A stretch of 64,000 nt of DNA from Streptomyces fungicidicus (GCF_003665435.1 NZ_CP023407.1:3968001-4032000), one strand, 5' to 3'; positions 8,935 through 17,643 are shown, counted from the first letter of the stretch. Translations and numbers: made by a program. Notes: generated from the sequence alone by a model not told the origin.

Positions 8935-10164
8935 TCAGCCCAGGCGCACCGGCAGGGCGGTGAGACCCCGCAGCAGGGTGCTCGTGCGCCAGGTGAGGCC
9001 GGCGGGGCCGGCGGCGAGGGCGAGGGCGGGGTGGCGGGCCAGCAGGAGGCGGAGGGCGACGGTGGCCTCCGCGCGGGCCAGCGGCGCGCCCAGGCAGTGG
9101 TGGACGCCGTGCCCGAAGCCCAGGTGGCCCTGCGGGCGGCGGGTGATGTCGAAGCGGTCGGGGCCGGGGAAGGCGAGCGGGTCCCGGGAGGCGGCGGCCA
9201 GCGAGACGAGGACCGCGTCGCCGGCGGCCACCGGGGTCCCGGCCAGCTCCAGCGGCGCGGCCGCGAAGCGGAAGGCGCCCGCGTGCACGGGGGAGTTGAA
9301 CCGCAGGGACTCCTCGATCGCGCCGCCGGCCAGCGCCGGTTCGGCGCGCAGCAGGGCGAGCTGGCCGGGGTGGGTCAGCAGGCTGTGCACCGTCGCGGAG
9401 ATCAGGTTCACCGTCGTCTCGTGGCCGGCCACGAGGAGGAGGAAGGCCATGCCGAGGAGTTCCCCGGGTTCCAGGCCGGCGGCCGTGGTCAGGTCCGCGA
9501 GCAGGGAGCCGTCGGGGGTGCGGGCCTTCGCGGCGGTCAGCTCGGTGAGGTAGCCGGCCAGCGCGGCGGCGGAGGCGGCGGCCGTCTCCTCGCCGGTGGG
9601 CATGACCAGCTCGTTCGACCAGGTGTGGAAGGCCGCGCGGTCACCGCCGGGCACGCCGAGCAGGTCGCAGATCACCGTGACCGGGAGCGGCAGCGCGTAG
9701 CGGCTCACCAGGTCGGCGGTGCCCGTCCGGGGCAGTGCGGCCAGCAGTTCCCGCGCCACGGCCTCGATCCCCGGCAGCAGCCCGGCGATCCGGCCGGGGG
9801 TGAAGTGGCCCGCCACCAGCCGCCGCAGCCGGGTGTGCCGGGGCGGGTCGCTCTGCAGCATGTTGCGGCCGACGGCGTGGCCGCCGTCGGTCTCCCAGCC
9901 GGCGGAGTGCCGGATGTCGTTGCGCAGCCGGGGGTCGGTCAGCGCGGCCCGCACCGCCTCGCGGGTCACCACCAGCCAGACGTCCCCGCTTCCCGGCACG
10001 TGGACGCGGTGCACCGGGCCCCTGGACCGCAGGGCCGCGAGAGCGGCGTGGTGGCCGGCCGCCGGGTCGTGGCCTCCCGGGGCCGGTTCGCCGGCCAGTT
10101 CCTCCAGGGTGGGCGCTCGCACGTCCGCGTCCTCTCCGTCGAAGAAACGGGGAGTGGTCCCCAT
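8935..10164 (-). CDS. Cytochrome P450
   Basis: 409 aa with the bacterial class I P450 signatures. These are the I-helix AGHETT near residue 240, the K-helix EESLRF (E-x-x-R), and the heme loop FGHGVHHCLGAPLAR with Cys357 as heme ligand. The WETDGGHAVGRNMLQSDPPR stretch is the usual B'-C region, with the DPPxHTRLR motif. Bacterial P450s of this length hydroxylate small molecules or natural products. No ferredoxin gene is adjacent. The start MGTTPRFF was preferred over the ATG seven codons upstream, which has no ribosome site. It is divergent from the TetR gene, which probably represses it. Confidence 0.93.
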   Translation of the reverse strand: MGTTPRFFDGEDADVRAPTLEELAGEPAPGGHDPAAGHHAALAALRSRGPVHRVHVPGSGDVWLVVTREAVRAALTDPRLRNDIRHSAGWETDGGHAVGRNMLQSDPPRHTRLRRLVAGHFTPGRIAGLLPGIEAVARELLAALPRTGTADLVSRYALPLPVTVICDLLGVPGGDRAAFHTWSNELVMPTGEETAAASAAALAGYLTELTAAKARTPDGSLLADLTTAAGLEPGELLGMAFLLLVAGHETTVNLISATVHSLLTHPGQLALLRAEPALAGGAIEESLRFNSPVHAGAFRFAAAPLELAGTPVAAGDAVLVSLAAASRDPLAFPGPDRFDITRRPQGHLGFGHGVHHCLGAPLARAEATVALRLLLARHPALALAAGPAGLTWRTSTLLRGLTALPVRLG

Positions 10165-10225
10165 TTGGTGCGCCGACGATAGCATCCCGTCGGGGAGCGC
10201 TCCCCGCTTCGTACGGAGGAAGACG

Positions 10226-10933
10226 ATGACCGTCGGTGACGAATCCACCGCCCCCGCGCCCCGGCAGCGGCGGGACGCCCGGCGCAACCGGGACCTGCTG
10301 GTGGAGGCCGCCCACGCGGTCTTCGGCGAGCAGGGGCTCGACGCGCCCCTCGACGTCATCGCGCGCCGGGCGGGAGTGGGCAACGCGACGCTCTACCGGC
10401 ACTTCCCCACCAGGGCCGCCCTGGTCGACGCGGTCTTCCGCGGCCAGCTGACGGACACCATGACGGCCGGCGAGCGGGCCCGGACCGCCCCCGACGCCTG
10501 GGAGGGCCTGAACGACTACCTCCGCGCCGTCTTCACCACCCTTGCGGCCGACCGCGGCACCAACGACCTGATGACCACCCGACTGCCGGACGTCGAGGCG
10601 CTCCGGGCCGTGCACGCCCACAACCGCGCGACGGTGGACCTGCTGCTGGACAGGGCCCGCGCGCAGGGCAGCGTGCGCCCCGACGTCACCACCGAGGACC
10701 TGCTGTTCGCCCTCGCCGCGCTGGGCCGTGCCGTCCCGCCCCTCACCGCGGCCACCACCCCGGACGCCTGGCGCCGCCCCCTCGCCCTGTTCCTCGACGG
10801 TCTGCGCGCCGCCCCGCCGCACAGCCTCCCGGGCAGCCCCCTCACCGGGGCCGAGCTCGGCGACGTCCTCGGCGCCATGGGACCCCACCGCACCCGTCCG
10901 GCCCAGGGCCAGGGGGCGGGGGGCGGGGCGTAG
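10226..10933 (+). CDS. TetR-family transcriptional regulator
   Basis: 235 aa; ATG at 10226 after ACGGAGGA. Residues 15-65 form the TetR DNA-binding domain (RDLLVEAAHAVFGEQGLDAP, then VGNATLYRHFPTRAALVDAV). The ligand-binding part resembles the TetR_C / SACE_7040-like helical domain (DLLFALAALGRAVPP). It is 61 bases from the divergent P450, and the short gap must hold both promoters, so control of the P450 and of itself is the simplest model. The inducer is unknown. The C-terminus is Gly-rich. Confidence 0.92.
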   Translation: MTVGDESTAPAPRQRRDARRNRDLLVEAAHAVFGEQGLDAPLDVIARRAGVGNATLYRHFPTRAALVDAVFRGQLTDTMTAGERARTAPDAWEGLNDYLRAVFTTLAADRGTNDLMTTRLPDVEALRAVHAHNRATVDLLLDRARAQGSVRPDVTTEDLLFALAALGRAVPPLTAATTPDAWRRPLALFLDGLRAAPPHSLPGSPLTGAELGDVLGAMGPHRTRPAQGQGAGGGA

Positions 10934-11048
10934 CCGTCGTACGGGTGCCTCGGCGGGCGGCCGCAGCACATCTGCCACCGCCGCGACAGCTTTTCCGACG
11001 GGGCGACTAGGGTTTCCCCGTGGGGAACCCGTCCCCCGTGGGCGGACC

Positions 11049-11459
11049 ATGACCACCCTGGTCCGCGGAAAGGTGCGCATGCCTTCGGAAGGTCAGCCGT
11101 ACGCCGACGGCCGGCAGCCGGACCAGGACCGGCCCCCCGTCGCAGACCGGCTGGACGACGACCACTTCCCGGCCTACACCATGGGCAGGGCCGCGGAACT
11201 GGTCGGATCCACACCCGCTTTCCTCCGCGCCCTCGGTGAGGCGCGGCTGATCACCCCGACGCGCTCGGGAGGCGGCCACCGCCGCTACTCGCGCCACCAG
11301 CTGAGGCTGGCCGCCCGCGCCCGTGAGCTGGTCGACCAGGGGACGCCGGTCGACGCCGCGTGCCGCATCGTCAGCCTCGAGGACCGGCTGGAGCGGGCCG
11401 AACGCGCGAACGAGGAACTGCGCCGCGGGGAGGCGGGCACGGTCCGCGGGCACCGGTGA
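11049..11459 (+). CDS. MerR-like DNA-binding regulator
   Basis: 136 aa. An N-terminal disordered stretch of about 45 residues precedes a MerR-type winged helix: YTMGRAAELVGSTPAFLRAL, then ARLITPTRSGGGHRRYSRHQ. A short coiled coil (LEDRLERAERANEELRR) probably dimerises it. No C-terminal effector domain is present. Proteins of this type often precede a cold-shock gene in Streptomyces, as here, and may control it. An internal ATG (MPSEGQ, 11 codons in) is a possible alternative start. The role is inferred from context. Confidence 0.85.
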   Translation: MTTLVRGKVRMPSEGQPYADGRQPDQDRPPVADRLDDDHFPAYTMGRAAELVGSTPAFLRALGEARLITPTRSGGGHRRYSRHQLRLAARARELVDQGTPVDAACRIVSLEDRLERAERANEELRRGEAGTVRGHR

Positions 11460-11556
11460 AAATCTCCCCCCGCCGGAGCAGAAATACCGTACCGGTTGAG
11501 GAATATCTCTTTCTTCAAACACGCCGTCGGCGTGTTATTCAAGTGATTTTCCTCGC

Positions 11557-11584
11557 TTGGCGTTGACGCATTCCGTGCTAGGCT
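11557..11584 (+). promoter_or_regulatory. Promoter of the cold-shock gene
   Basis: TTGGCG (11557-11562) and TAGGCT (11579-11584) are separated by 16 bases, a good vegetative-sigma match in an AT-rich patch. Transcription would start near 11590, leaving a leader of about 110 bases before the csp ATG. Long leaders are typical of cold-shock mRNAs. Confidence 0.5.
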
Positions 11585-11700
11585 GACGTCAGTTGCAGTT
11601 GTGGTTGCCAATTTGCTACCGGGTCTCCGGGCAGGTGATCATCGCGACGATGAAGGGATTCGTAAGGTGCGAGTCCCAGCACTGTCTCAGGAGAATTGAT

Positions 11701-11904
11701 ATGGCCACCGGTACGGTGAAGTGGTTCAACTCGGAAAAGGGCTTCGGCTTCATCGAGCAGGACGGCGGCGGCGCCGACGTCTTCGCGCACTACTCGAACA
11801 TCGCCACCTCGGGCTTCCGTGAGCTGCAGGAGGGCCAGAAGGTGAGCTTCGACGTCACGCAGGGCCAGAAGGGCCCGCAGGCGGAGAACATCGTCCCCGC
11901 CTGA
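11701..11904 (+). CDS. Cold-shock protein, CspA family
   Basis: 67 aa, one cold-shock (OB-fold) domain and nothing else. Both nucleic-acid-binding motifs are present: KGFGFIEQ (RNP1) and DVFAHYS (RNP2). TGTVKWFNSEKGFGFI is almost invariant in the family. The ATG at 11701 follows AGGAGA. Such proteins melt RNA secondary structure and act as RNA chaperones in the cytoplasm. The gene has its own promoter, a long leader and a strong terminator, so it is a single-gene unit. The MerR-like gene upstream may be functionally linked. Confidence 0.97.
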   Translation: MATGTVKWFNSEKGFGFIEQDGGGADVFAHYSNIATSGFRELQEGQKVSFDVTQGQKGPQAENIVPA

Positions 11905-11922
11905 CCTGCACGCAGGTTTTCG

Positions 11923-11960
11923 GAGCGGGGCCCGCACTTCGGTGCGGGCCCCGCTCTTTG
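11923..11960 (+). terminator. Rho-independent terminator of csp
   Basis: GAGCGGGGCCCGCAC and its exact complement form a 15-bp stem with a TTCG tetraloop, followed by TTTG. It is one of the strongest terminators in the window. Confidence 0.95.
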
Positions 11961-11996
11961 TCGTTCCCCGTTTATTCGCCCGCGTTTCACACGCGA

Positions 11997-12884
11997 TCAA
12001 CGTGAGCGCCGTGCCTTTTCCCGCAGCGCGTCCACCGCGATCCTCGCGGCCGTCCCGATCACCGCGTCGGCCGCCGGAAGAGTGGCCGCGGTGTGCCCGG
12101 TCCGGGTGAACACGGCGACCGCGTAACGGCCGCCGTCCGGATACTCCACGACGCCGACCTCGTTGCGCAGGGTCGGCAGGCTGCCGGTCTTCCCGGCGAC
12201 ATGCACGTCGTCGAACGGGAAACCGGAGGCCAGCCGGTGCGGCCACACCTGGAGCCCCAGGATCCGCCGGACCGCGGCGCCGTGCTCCGGCGGGCACGCC
12301 TCGTCCCGCCACACGGCGCCCAGCAGCCGCGTCATGTCACGCGGCGTGCTGCGGTTGGTGCGGGCCGGGTCGAGCGCCCGCAGCCGGGTGATCACCCGCG
12401 GGTCGGCGAGCGCCCGGGCGCCCTCGGGGCCCGCGTCCTCCTTCACGGTGGCGAGCATCTCGCCGAAGGAGTGCACGGCGAGGGTCGCCGTGAGGCCGAG
12501 CCGGGCCGTCGTCGCGTTGACGGCGTCGAGGCCCACCCGGCGCAGCAGCAGGTCGGCGGCCGCGTTGTCGCTGACCGCCACCATCAGGTACGCCAGGTCG
12601 CGCAGCGACATCCGCGCCGCGTCCAGCATGGCGGCGACCCCGGTGGGACCGGCGGTGCGGTCCGCGGGCGGGCTCTCCACCTGCTCGGTGAGGTCCAGCC
12701 GGCCCGCCGCCGCCAGCTCGTGCAGCGCGACCAGCAGGCACAGCTTGTGCACGCTGGCCGTGCAGACCGGCTGGTCCGCCCCGGTGCCGAGCTGCGCGCC
12801 GGAGTCGATGTCGAGGGCGTGCAGCCGGCCGGTGACCCCGGCGTCGGCGAAGGCCGCGTCGATGCGGGCGAGGGCGTCGGTCAT
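11997..12884 (-). CDS. Beta-lactamase-like serine hydrolase (BlaB-like regulator)
   Basis: 295 aa with no signal peptide, so cytoplasmic. It has the penicillin-interacting motifs SxxK (S44-V-H-K47), SDN (105-107) and KTG (232-234). The omega-loop ExxLN expected before the DxxTP-like region is absent: the segment reads RLRALDPARTNRSTP, so the general base Glu166 is missing and turnover of beta-lactams is doubtful. Its ATG overlaps the stop of the LysR gene (ATGA), so the two are translationally coupled. In S. cacaoi, a LysR protein and a cytoplasmic BlaB of this kind together induce a divergent beta-lactamase; the same arrangement here suggests a sensor or cofactor role. Confidence 0.85.
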   Translation of the reverse strand: MTDALARIDAAFADAGVTGRLHALDIDSGAQLGTGADQPVCTASVHKLCLLVALHELAAAGRLDLTEQVESPPADRTAGPTGVAAMLDAARMSLRDLAYLMVAVSDNAAADLLLRRVGLDAVNATTARLGLTATLAVHSFGEMLATVKEDAGPEGARALADPRVITRLRALDPARTNRSTPRDMTRLLGAVWRDEACPPEHGAAVRRILGLQVWPHRLASGFPFDDVHVAGKTGSLPTLRNEVGVVEYPDGGRYAVAVFTRTGHTAATLPAADAVIGTAARIAVDALREKARRSR

Positions 12885-13849
12885 AGCCAGTACTCCGATG
12901 CCGGGCGCAGGTGCAGCGGACGGTCCGGTGTGTCGGGGGCCGCCCCGGCGGTGGTGCGCAGCGCGTGCGTGGCCGCCTCGGCGAAGGCCTGGACGGCGGC
13001 GTCGCCGCGCCCCCTGGACCACGCGGCGGAGTGCCGCAGCGCCGGCGCCCCGCCGGTGAGCGGACGCCATACGACGTCCGGGTCCCGGTCCCCCGAGTAC
13101 GCCGGAACGGCGTCGCGCGGGCACAGCGCCGCCGCCCCGGCCGACAGCACCAGGCCGCGTACGAAGCTGGCGCCCTGGCCGTGGCGTACGGCGGCGGGGG
13201 TGAAGCCGCCACGGGCGCAGGTGGTCAGCAGGTCGTCGTAGAGGGCCGGGGCGGAGGCGCGCGGGAAGAGGATCAGGTCGTGGCCGGTCAGCGCGGCCAG
13301 CGGCACCTCGGCCAGGGCGGCCGCCCCGGCCGAGCGCGGCAGCAGGACGCCGAGCTCGCGCCGCAGCACCGGGCCCAGCTCCAGACCGGAGACGTCGCAC
13401 GGATGGTGGACGACACCGACGTCCAGTTCGTGGGCGGCGAGCCGGGCGAGCTGCTGCGCCGTGGGCAGTTCGTGCAGCTCCAGTTCCAGGCCGGAGTGGC
13501 GGCGTCCGAAGTCCGCGAGCAGGGCGGCGACGGTCTCGCCGGAGAGGTCCGGGGGCAGGGCCGCCCGCAGCAGCCCCGTCTCGCCGTCGCGCACCCGCCG
13601 CGCGGTGGCGAGGAACGACTCGGAGCGGGCGAGCAGTTCACGGGCCTCCGCCAGCAGCAGACGCCCCGCCTCGGTGATCGTCACCTGCCGGCTGGTCCGT
13701 TCGAACAGTCGTACGCCCAGCTCGCGTTCCAGCCGCTGGATGCGCTGCGACAGCGGTGGCTGGGCCATCCCCAGACGGGCCGCGGCACGACCGAAGTGTG
13801 ACTCTTCTGCAACAGCCACAAAGCACTCCAGGTGCCGCACCAGGTCCAC
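12881..13849 (-). CDS. LysR-family regulator of the beta-lactamase locus
   Basis: 322 aa, GTG start at 13849. Residues 1-60 are the LysR winged helix (MDLVRHLECFVAVAEESHFG ... AQPPLSQRIQRLERELG), followed by the linker helix and a periplasmic-binding-like effector domain to about residue 290. No clear ribosome site precedes the GTG. The gene is divergent from the PBP/beta-lactamase genes and coupled to the BlaB-like hydrolase. By analogy with BlaA of S. cacaoi it should activate the divergent operon when cells meet beta-lactams; the ligand may be a cell-wall fragment. That role is inferred. Confidence 0.92.
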   Translation of the reverse strand: MDLVRHLECFVAVAEESHFGRAAARLGMAQPPLSQRIQRLERELGVRLFERTSRQVTITEAGRLLLAEARELLARSESFLATARRVRDGETGLLRAALPPDLSGETVAALLADFGRRHSGLELELHELPTAQQLARLAAHELDVGVVHHPCDVSGLELGPVLRRELGVLLPRSAGAAALAEVPLAALTGHDLILFPRASAPALYDDLLTTCARGGFTPAAVRHGQGASFVRGLVLSAGAAALCPRDAVPAYSGDRDPDVVWRPLTGGAPALRHSAAWSRGRGDAAVQAFAEAATHALRTTAGAAPDTPDRPLHLRPASEYWL

Positions 13850-13858
13850 GACCAGTAA

Positions 13859-13900
13859 TCATATCGAGTGTTGATCAATACGTGATCGATAGCGGACTTG
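13859..13900. promoter_or_regulatory. LysR-type operator region
   Basis: The 85-base gap between the divergent LysR and PBP genes contains an AT-rich patch with the palindrome TTGATCAA (13871-13878) and a nearby ATCGAT. LysR proteins bind T-N11-A dyads in exactly this position. The precise bases bound cannot be told from sequence alone. Confidence 0.45.
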
Positions 13901-13934
13901 GACGTACCGGCCCCGGCGCTGCTGTCCTCGGGCC

Positions 13935-15563
13935 ATGAACACCCACACCGACTTCCCCGGTACCGGTCCCCGACGCCGTCGTTCGCGCGGGCCGGTCAGG
14001 GCCCTCACCGCCGTGGCGGTGGTGGCCGCGGTCGCCGCGGGCGGCGCCTACGCCACCGGCCTCGGCCCCTTCGGGGACGAGAGCGGCCCCGACCCGGAGG
14101 CGGTGGCCCAGGCTCGTGCGTTCCTCGCCGACTGGTCCGCCGGACACCTCCCGGCCGCCGCCGCCCGCACCACCAGACCCGACCGCGCCGAAGAGGTGCT
14201 GCGCGGCTTCACCGCCGGACTCGACATCGACAAGCCGAAGCTCGCCGCCGGGCAGCCGGAGGAGACCGGTGACGGCACGCTCACCGTGCCCTTCACCGCC
14301 CGGATGCCCGTCACCGGCCTCGGCACCTGGACCTACACCGCGAAGCTGCCGCTGCGGGAGCAGGGCGACGGCGCCTGGAAGGTCGACTGGAAGCTGTCGC
14401 TGGTCCACCCGCGGCTCAGCGAGACGGAGAAGTTCCGGCTGGAACGCGAGGAGACCGAGCCCGTCGAGGCCACCGACCGGAGCGGCGCCACCCTCTCGGC
14501 CGCCACCCACCCGTCCCTCGCCCCCGTGCTCGACCAGCTCGCCGGCGGAGGGAAGGGCGGCGGGCCGCGCGGCGCGGTGGAGCTCGTCGACCGGGCCACC
14601 GGGAAGACGGTGCGCACCGAGGCGTCCTTCGGCGGCGAGGACACCGCGGGGGACGACGGGCCCGTCCGCACCACCCTCGACGCCACCTGGCAGTCGGCCG
14701 CCGAACGCGCCCTCGCCGAGGCCGACGGCAAGAACGCCTCGCTCGTCGCCCTGCGCGTCGACGACGGCGAGATCCTGGCCGTCGCCAACTCGCCCGCCTC
14801 CGGCTTCAACCGCGCCGTCTCCGGCACCTATGCGCCCGGCTCCACCTGGAAGCTCGTCACCAGCAGCGCCCTGCTGCTGAAGGGCGCGGTCGCACCGGAC
14901 GACGTCGTGGACTGCCCGAAGTACCTCACGGTCGGCAAGCGGTTCCAGAACGTGGAGACCTCCGAGCACCCGGACGCCACCTTCCGCAAGGACTTCACCG
15001 AGTCCTGCAACACCGCCTTCATCAGCCTGCGCGGCAAACTGGCCGACGCCGAACTCGGGGAGGTCGCGAAGAAGTACTTCGGCGTCGGCCAGACCTGGCA
15101 CGTGGGCGTCCCCTCGTACGACGGTTCCGTGCCGGTGCCGCGCGACGCCACGGAGAAGGCCGCGTCGATGATCGGGCAGGGGCGCGTCCAGGCCAACCCG
15201 CTGATCATGGCGTCCGTCACCGCGACGGCCGTGTCCGGCACCTTCCACCAGCCCACCCTCGTCGCCGGCACCGAGGACACGACCGCCACGACCCCGCTGC
15301 CGCCGAAGGTCGTCGCCCAGCTGCGCGAGCTGATGCGGGCGACCGTCACCGAGGGCACGGCACGTGTCCTGGCCGGCCTGCCCGGCGAGATCGGCGCCAA
15401 GACCGGCACGGCGGAGGTCTCCGACGAGCAGGACAACAACGGCTGGCTGGTCGCCCACCGGGGCGACGTGGCCATCGCCTGCGTCGTCGAGGAGGGTGTC
15501 ACCGGCGGCGGCTCGGCCGGACCGGTGATCCGCTCCCTGCTGTCGGCCGTGCCCGAGTCCTGA
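13935..15563 (+). CDS. Penicillin-binding protein with MecA_N-like domain
   Basis: 542 aa. One N-terminal membrane anchor (residues about 15-40) is followed by an NTF2-like MecA_N domain (about 50-190, ARAFLADWSAGHLPAAAART) and a transpeptidase domain. The catalytic motifs are S303-T-W-K306, S357-C-N359 and K489-T-G491. The usual PBP dimerisation domain is short or missing, so this is a compact class B enzyme, similar to low-affinity PBPs that cross-link peptidoglycan in the presence of beta-lactams. It is divergent from the LysR gene and 29 bases ahead of the beta-lactamase, so resistance by both target and hydrolysis is likely co-induced. Confidence 0.92.
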   Translation: MNTHTDFPGTGPRRRRSRGPVRALTAVAVVAAVAAGGAYATGLGPFGDESGPDPEAVAQARAFLADWSAGHLPAAAARTTRPDRAEEVLRGFTAGLDIDKPKLAAGQPEETGDGTLTVPFTARMPVTGLGTWTYTAKLPLREQGDGAWKVDWKLSLVHPRLSETEKFRLEREETEPVEATDRSGATLSAATHPSLAPVLDQLAGGGKGGGPRGAVELVDRATGKTVRTEASFGGEDTAGDDGPVRTTLDATWQSAAERALAEADGKNASLVALRVDDGEILAVANSPASGFNRAVSGTYAPGSTWKLVTSSALLLKGAVAPDDVVDCPKYLTVGKRFQNVETSEHPDATFRKDFTESCNTAFISLRGKLADAELGEVAKKYFGVGQTWHVGVPSYDGSVPVPRDATEKAASMIGQGRVQANPLIMASVTATAVSGTFHQPTLVAGTEDTTATTPLPPKVVAQLRELMRATVTEGTARVLAGLPGEIGAKTGTAEVSDEQDNNGWLVAHRGDVAIACVVEEGVTGGGSAGPVIRSLLSAVPES

Positions 15564-15592
15564 CCGCACCCGTCCGTGAGGAACCCCCCACC

Positions 15593-16516
15593 ATGACCGC
15601 ACACCCCTCCCGCCGCGCCTTACTGCTGGCCGCGGCCCTCGCCCCCGTGGCGGGGTGCGCCGCCGGCGACCCGCCGCGCGAGTCCGCCCGGGGCCCCGCC
15701 CCGGCACCGGACCGCCGCACCACCGCCCCCGCCCCGGTGCGACCCCGGAGCCTCACCGACCTCGAACGCGAGTACGACGCCCGCCTCGGGGTGTACGCCC
15801 TCGCGACCGGGACCGGGGCCACCGTCGTCCACCGCGCCGACGAACGCTTCGCGTTCTGCTCCACCTTCAAGACGCTCGCCGCGTCCGCCGTGCTGGACCG
15901 CGACCCGCTCTCCCGACTGGACCGGCGCGTCACCTACACCCGGGCCGACCTCGTCCCCCACTCCCCGGTCGCCGAGAAGCACCTCGCCACCGGCATGACG
16001 GTCCGGCAGCTCTGCGACGCCGCCATCCGCTTCAGCGACAACGCCGCCGCCAACCTCCTGCTGCGCGATCTGGGAGGCCCGCGCGCCGTCACCGCCCATC
16101 TGCGCCGGCTCGGCGACCGGGTGAGCCGGCTGGACCAGATCGAACCGGAGCTGAACGGCAACCCGCCGGGAGACCCGCGCGACACCACCACGCCCCGCGC
16201 GGTGGCCGCCGACTACCGCGCCCTGGTCCTCGGCGACGCCCTGCCGGGCGCGAAGCGTGACCTGCTGGCGGACTGGCTGGTCCGCAACACCACGGGCGGC
16301 CGGCGCATCCGGGCGGGCGTCCCGCGTGACTGGAGGGTCGGCGACAAGACCGGCACCGGCGAGTGGGGGCGGGTCAACGACGTCGCCGTGCTCTGGCCGC
16401 CGAGCGGCGCCCCGCTGGTGATGGCCGTCCTGACCGACCGGCCCGGCCGCGCGGACACGACCGACGAGGCACTGGTCGCCGAGGCCGCGCGCCGCGTCCT
16501 GACGGCCCTCGGCTGA
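15593..16516 (+). CDS. bla: Class A beta-lactamase, lipoprotein
   Basis: 307 aa. The N-terminus SRRALLLAAALAPVAGC is a twin-arginine-like signal with a lipobox (Cys22), so the enzyme is probably exported and lipid-anchored. All class A motifs are intact: S90-T-F-K93, S148-D-N150, E184-P-E-L-N188 (general base Glu166 equivalent) and K252-T-G254, then TGEWG. It hydrolyses penicillins and perhaps cephalosporins. Codon 10 is TTA (15620-15622), the bldA-dependent leucine codon, so translation should be limited to late growth. It follows the PBP by 29 bases and is probably induced by the LysR/BlaB pair. Confidence 0.95.
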   Translation: MTAHPSRRALLLAAALAPVAGCAAGDPPRESARGPAPAPDRRTTAPAPVRPRSLTDLEREYDARLGVYALATGTGATVVHRADERFAFCSTFKTLAASAVLDRDPLSRLDRRVTYTRADLVPHSPVAEKHLATGMTVRQLCDAAIRFSDNAAANLLLRDLGGPRAVTAHLRRLGDRVSRLDQIEPELNGNPPGDPRDTTTPRAVAADYRALVLGDALPGAKRDLLADWLVRNTTGGRRIRAGVPRDWRVGDKTGTGEWGRVNDVAVLWPPSGAPLVMAVLTDRPGRADTTDEALVAEAARRVLTALG

Positions 16517-16536
16517 GGGCCGGGGTTCAGCCGAGG
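16507..16536. terminator. Bidirectional terminator overlapping two stop codons
   Basis: CCTCGGCTGA (16507-16516) pairs exactly with TCAGCCGAGG (16527-16536) across a 10-base loop. Each arm carries the stop codon of one of the two convergent genes. Confidence 0.75.
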
Positions 16537-17408
16537 CAGATCACCAGCAGGCAGAGCCGGTCGGAGTCCGGGGACGTCGCCGACGGCGCGGAGGGAGTGT
16601 TCCCGCCCTGCTCCGTGCCGCTGCCGCTGTCGGCACCGTCGTCCGCGCCGTCGTCCGCGCCGTCGTCGGCCGCCGGGGGCGGTGACGCCGGCCGGGTGGC
16701 CGTGTCCGAATCGCCGAATCCGGAGGCGGATCCCGGCGCGGAGCCCGAGACCGACCCCGAGGCGGAGCCCGCACCGGTGTCCACGTCCGCTTCCGCGCGG
16801 GCGCCGGTGTCCGTGGCGGCGGCCCGCGGCCGGGACGGCGGCTCCGCCGTCTGCGGGGAGGCGGCACTCTCCGGCTGCGTGCGGGACGGGGTGGCGGGCG
16901 TCCGCGCGGTCTCGTCCCGTCGCTCGTGCTCGTCGCCGGCCTTCGGTGACCGCGTCGTACGGTCCAGGGACGGCGCCGGGTCGGCCGGGCCGCCGTACTG
17001 GTCCGCGGGCAGCTCCGCGCCGCCCATCCCCCGGAGATCGGGCGCCGAGGCGGCCTGGGCGCGGTCGCCGCCGCTCCGGTCCATCGAGGCGAGGGTCAGC
17101 CCGCCGCCGACGAAGGCCACGGCCGTCGCGACCAGCGCGCGCCGCTGCGTCTTCTTCCAGCGGACCTGCTGCCGCCGCCGCGCCGCCCGGCCGGTGCCCG
17201 CGTGCCCGGCGGCAGCGGCCGCGGGCGCCTCGGGGGGCAGGTCGTCGGGAAGCGCGGCCGGGTCGCCGGCGGGGTCCGCCGCGGTCGCCGGCGCGGGGAC
17301 GGTGCTGCCGCCCACGACGCCCGGCGCGATGTCGGGGGCATAGGCGCCGCACCCCGGGCAGACCAGGGCGCCGTTCAGATGCCGGCGACACGTGGAGCAG
17401 TAGTCCAT
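16527..17408 (-). CDS. Zinc-ribbon membrane protein with Ser/Asp-rich tail
   Basis: 293 aa from ATG 17408 (AGGAAG upstream). It opens with a zinc ribbon, MDYCSTCRRHLNGALVCPGC, holding two C-x2-C pairs. A Pro/Ala linker follows, then a basic patch (RRRQQVRWKKTQRR) and one membrane helix at about residues 92-112 (ALVATAVAFVGGGLTLAS). The rest is a long low-complexity segment with SGSVSGSAPGS and (ADDG)n repeats, ending in LCLLVICLG. Similar SCO2368-like proteins are common in Streptomyces. The ribbon should lie in the cytoplasm and the tail outside. Function is unknown. Confidence 0.75.
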   Translation of the reverse strand: MDYCSTCRRHLNGALVCPGCGAYAPDIAPGVVGGSTVPAPATAADPAGDPAALPDDLPPEAPAAAAAGHAGTGRAARRRQQVRWKKTQRRALVATAVAFVGGGLTLASMDRSGGDRAQAASAPDLRGMGGAELPADQYGGPADPAPSLDRTTRSPKAGDEHERRDETARTPATPSRTQPESAASPQTAEPPSRPRAAATDTGARAEADVDTGAGSASGSVSGSAPGSASGFGDSDTATRPASPPPAADDGADDGADDGADSGSGTEQGGNTPSAPSATSPDSDRLCLLVICLG

Positions 17409-17643
17409 CCGCTGTCTTCCTGAGTCGGCGTACCGAAACCGACGCCCGCCGGGCGACCGCTCCGGAGCAATGAGCAGCAACGCTAACCAGGCTCGGAGCC
17501 CACTGTGTGCAGCCTGTGTGCCGCTCCTGCGCACATTCTCTGCGCACTCCGCGAGAAGGTCGTGAGCATGCCAGCCGCACCACCGCACAACGGACACAGT
17601 CACAGGGGTCGCCACGCCTCACTCGCCCGGAAGGCCCCCACAC

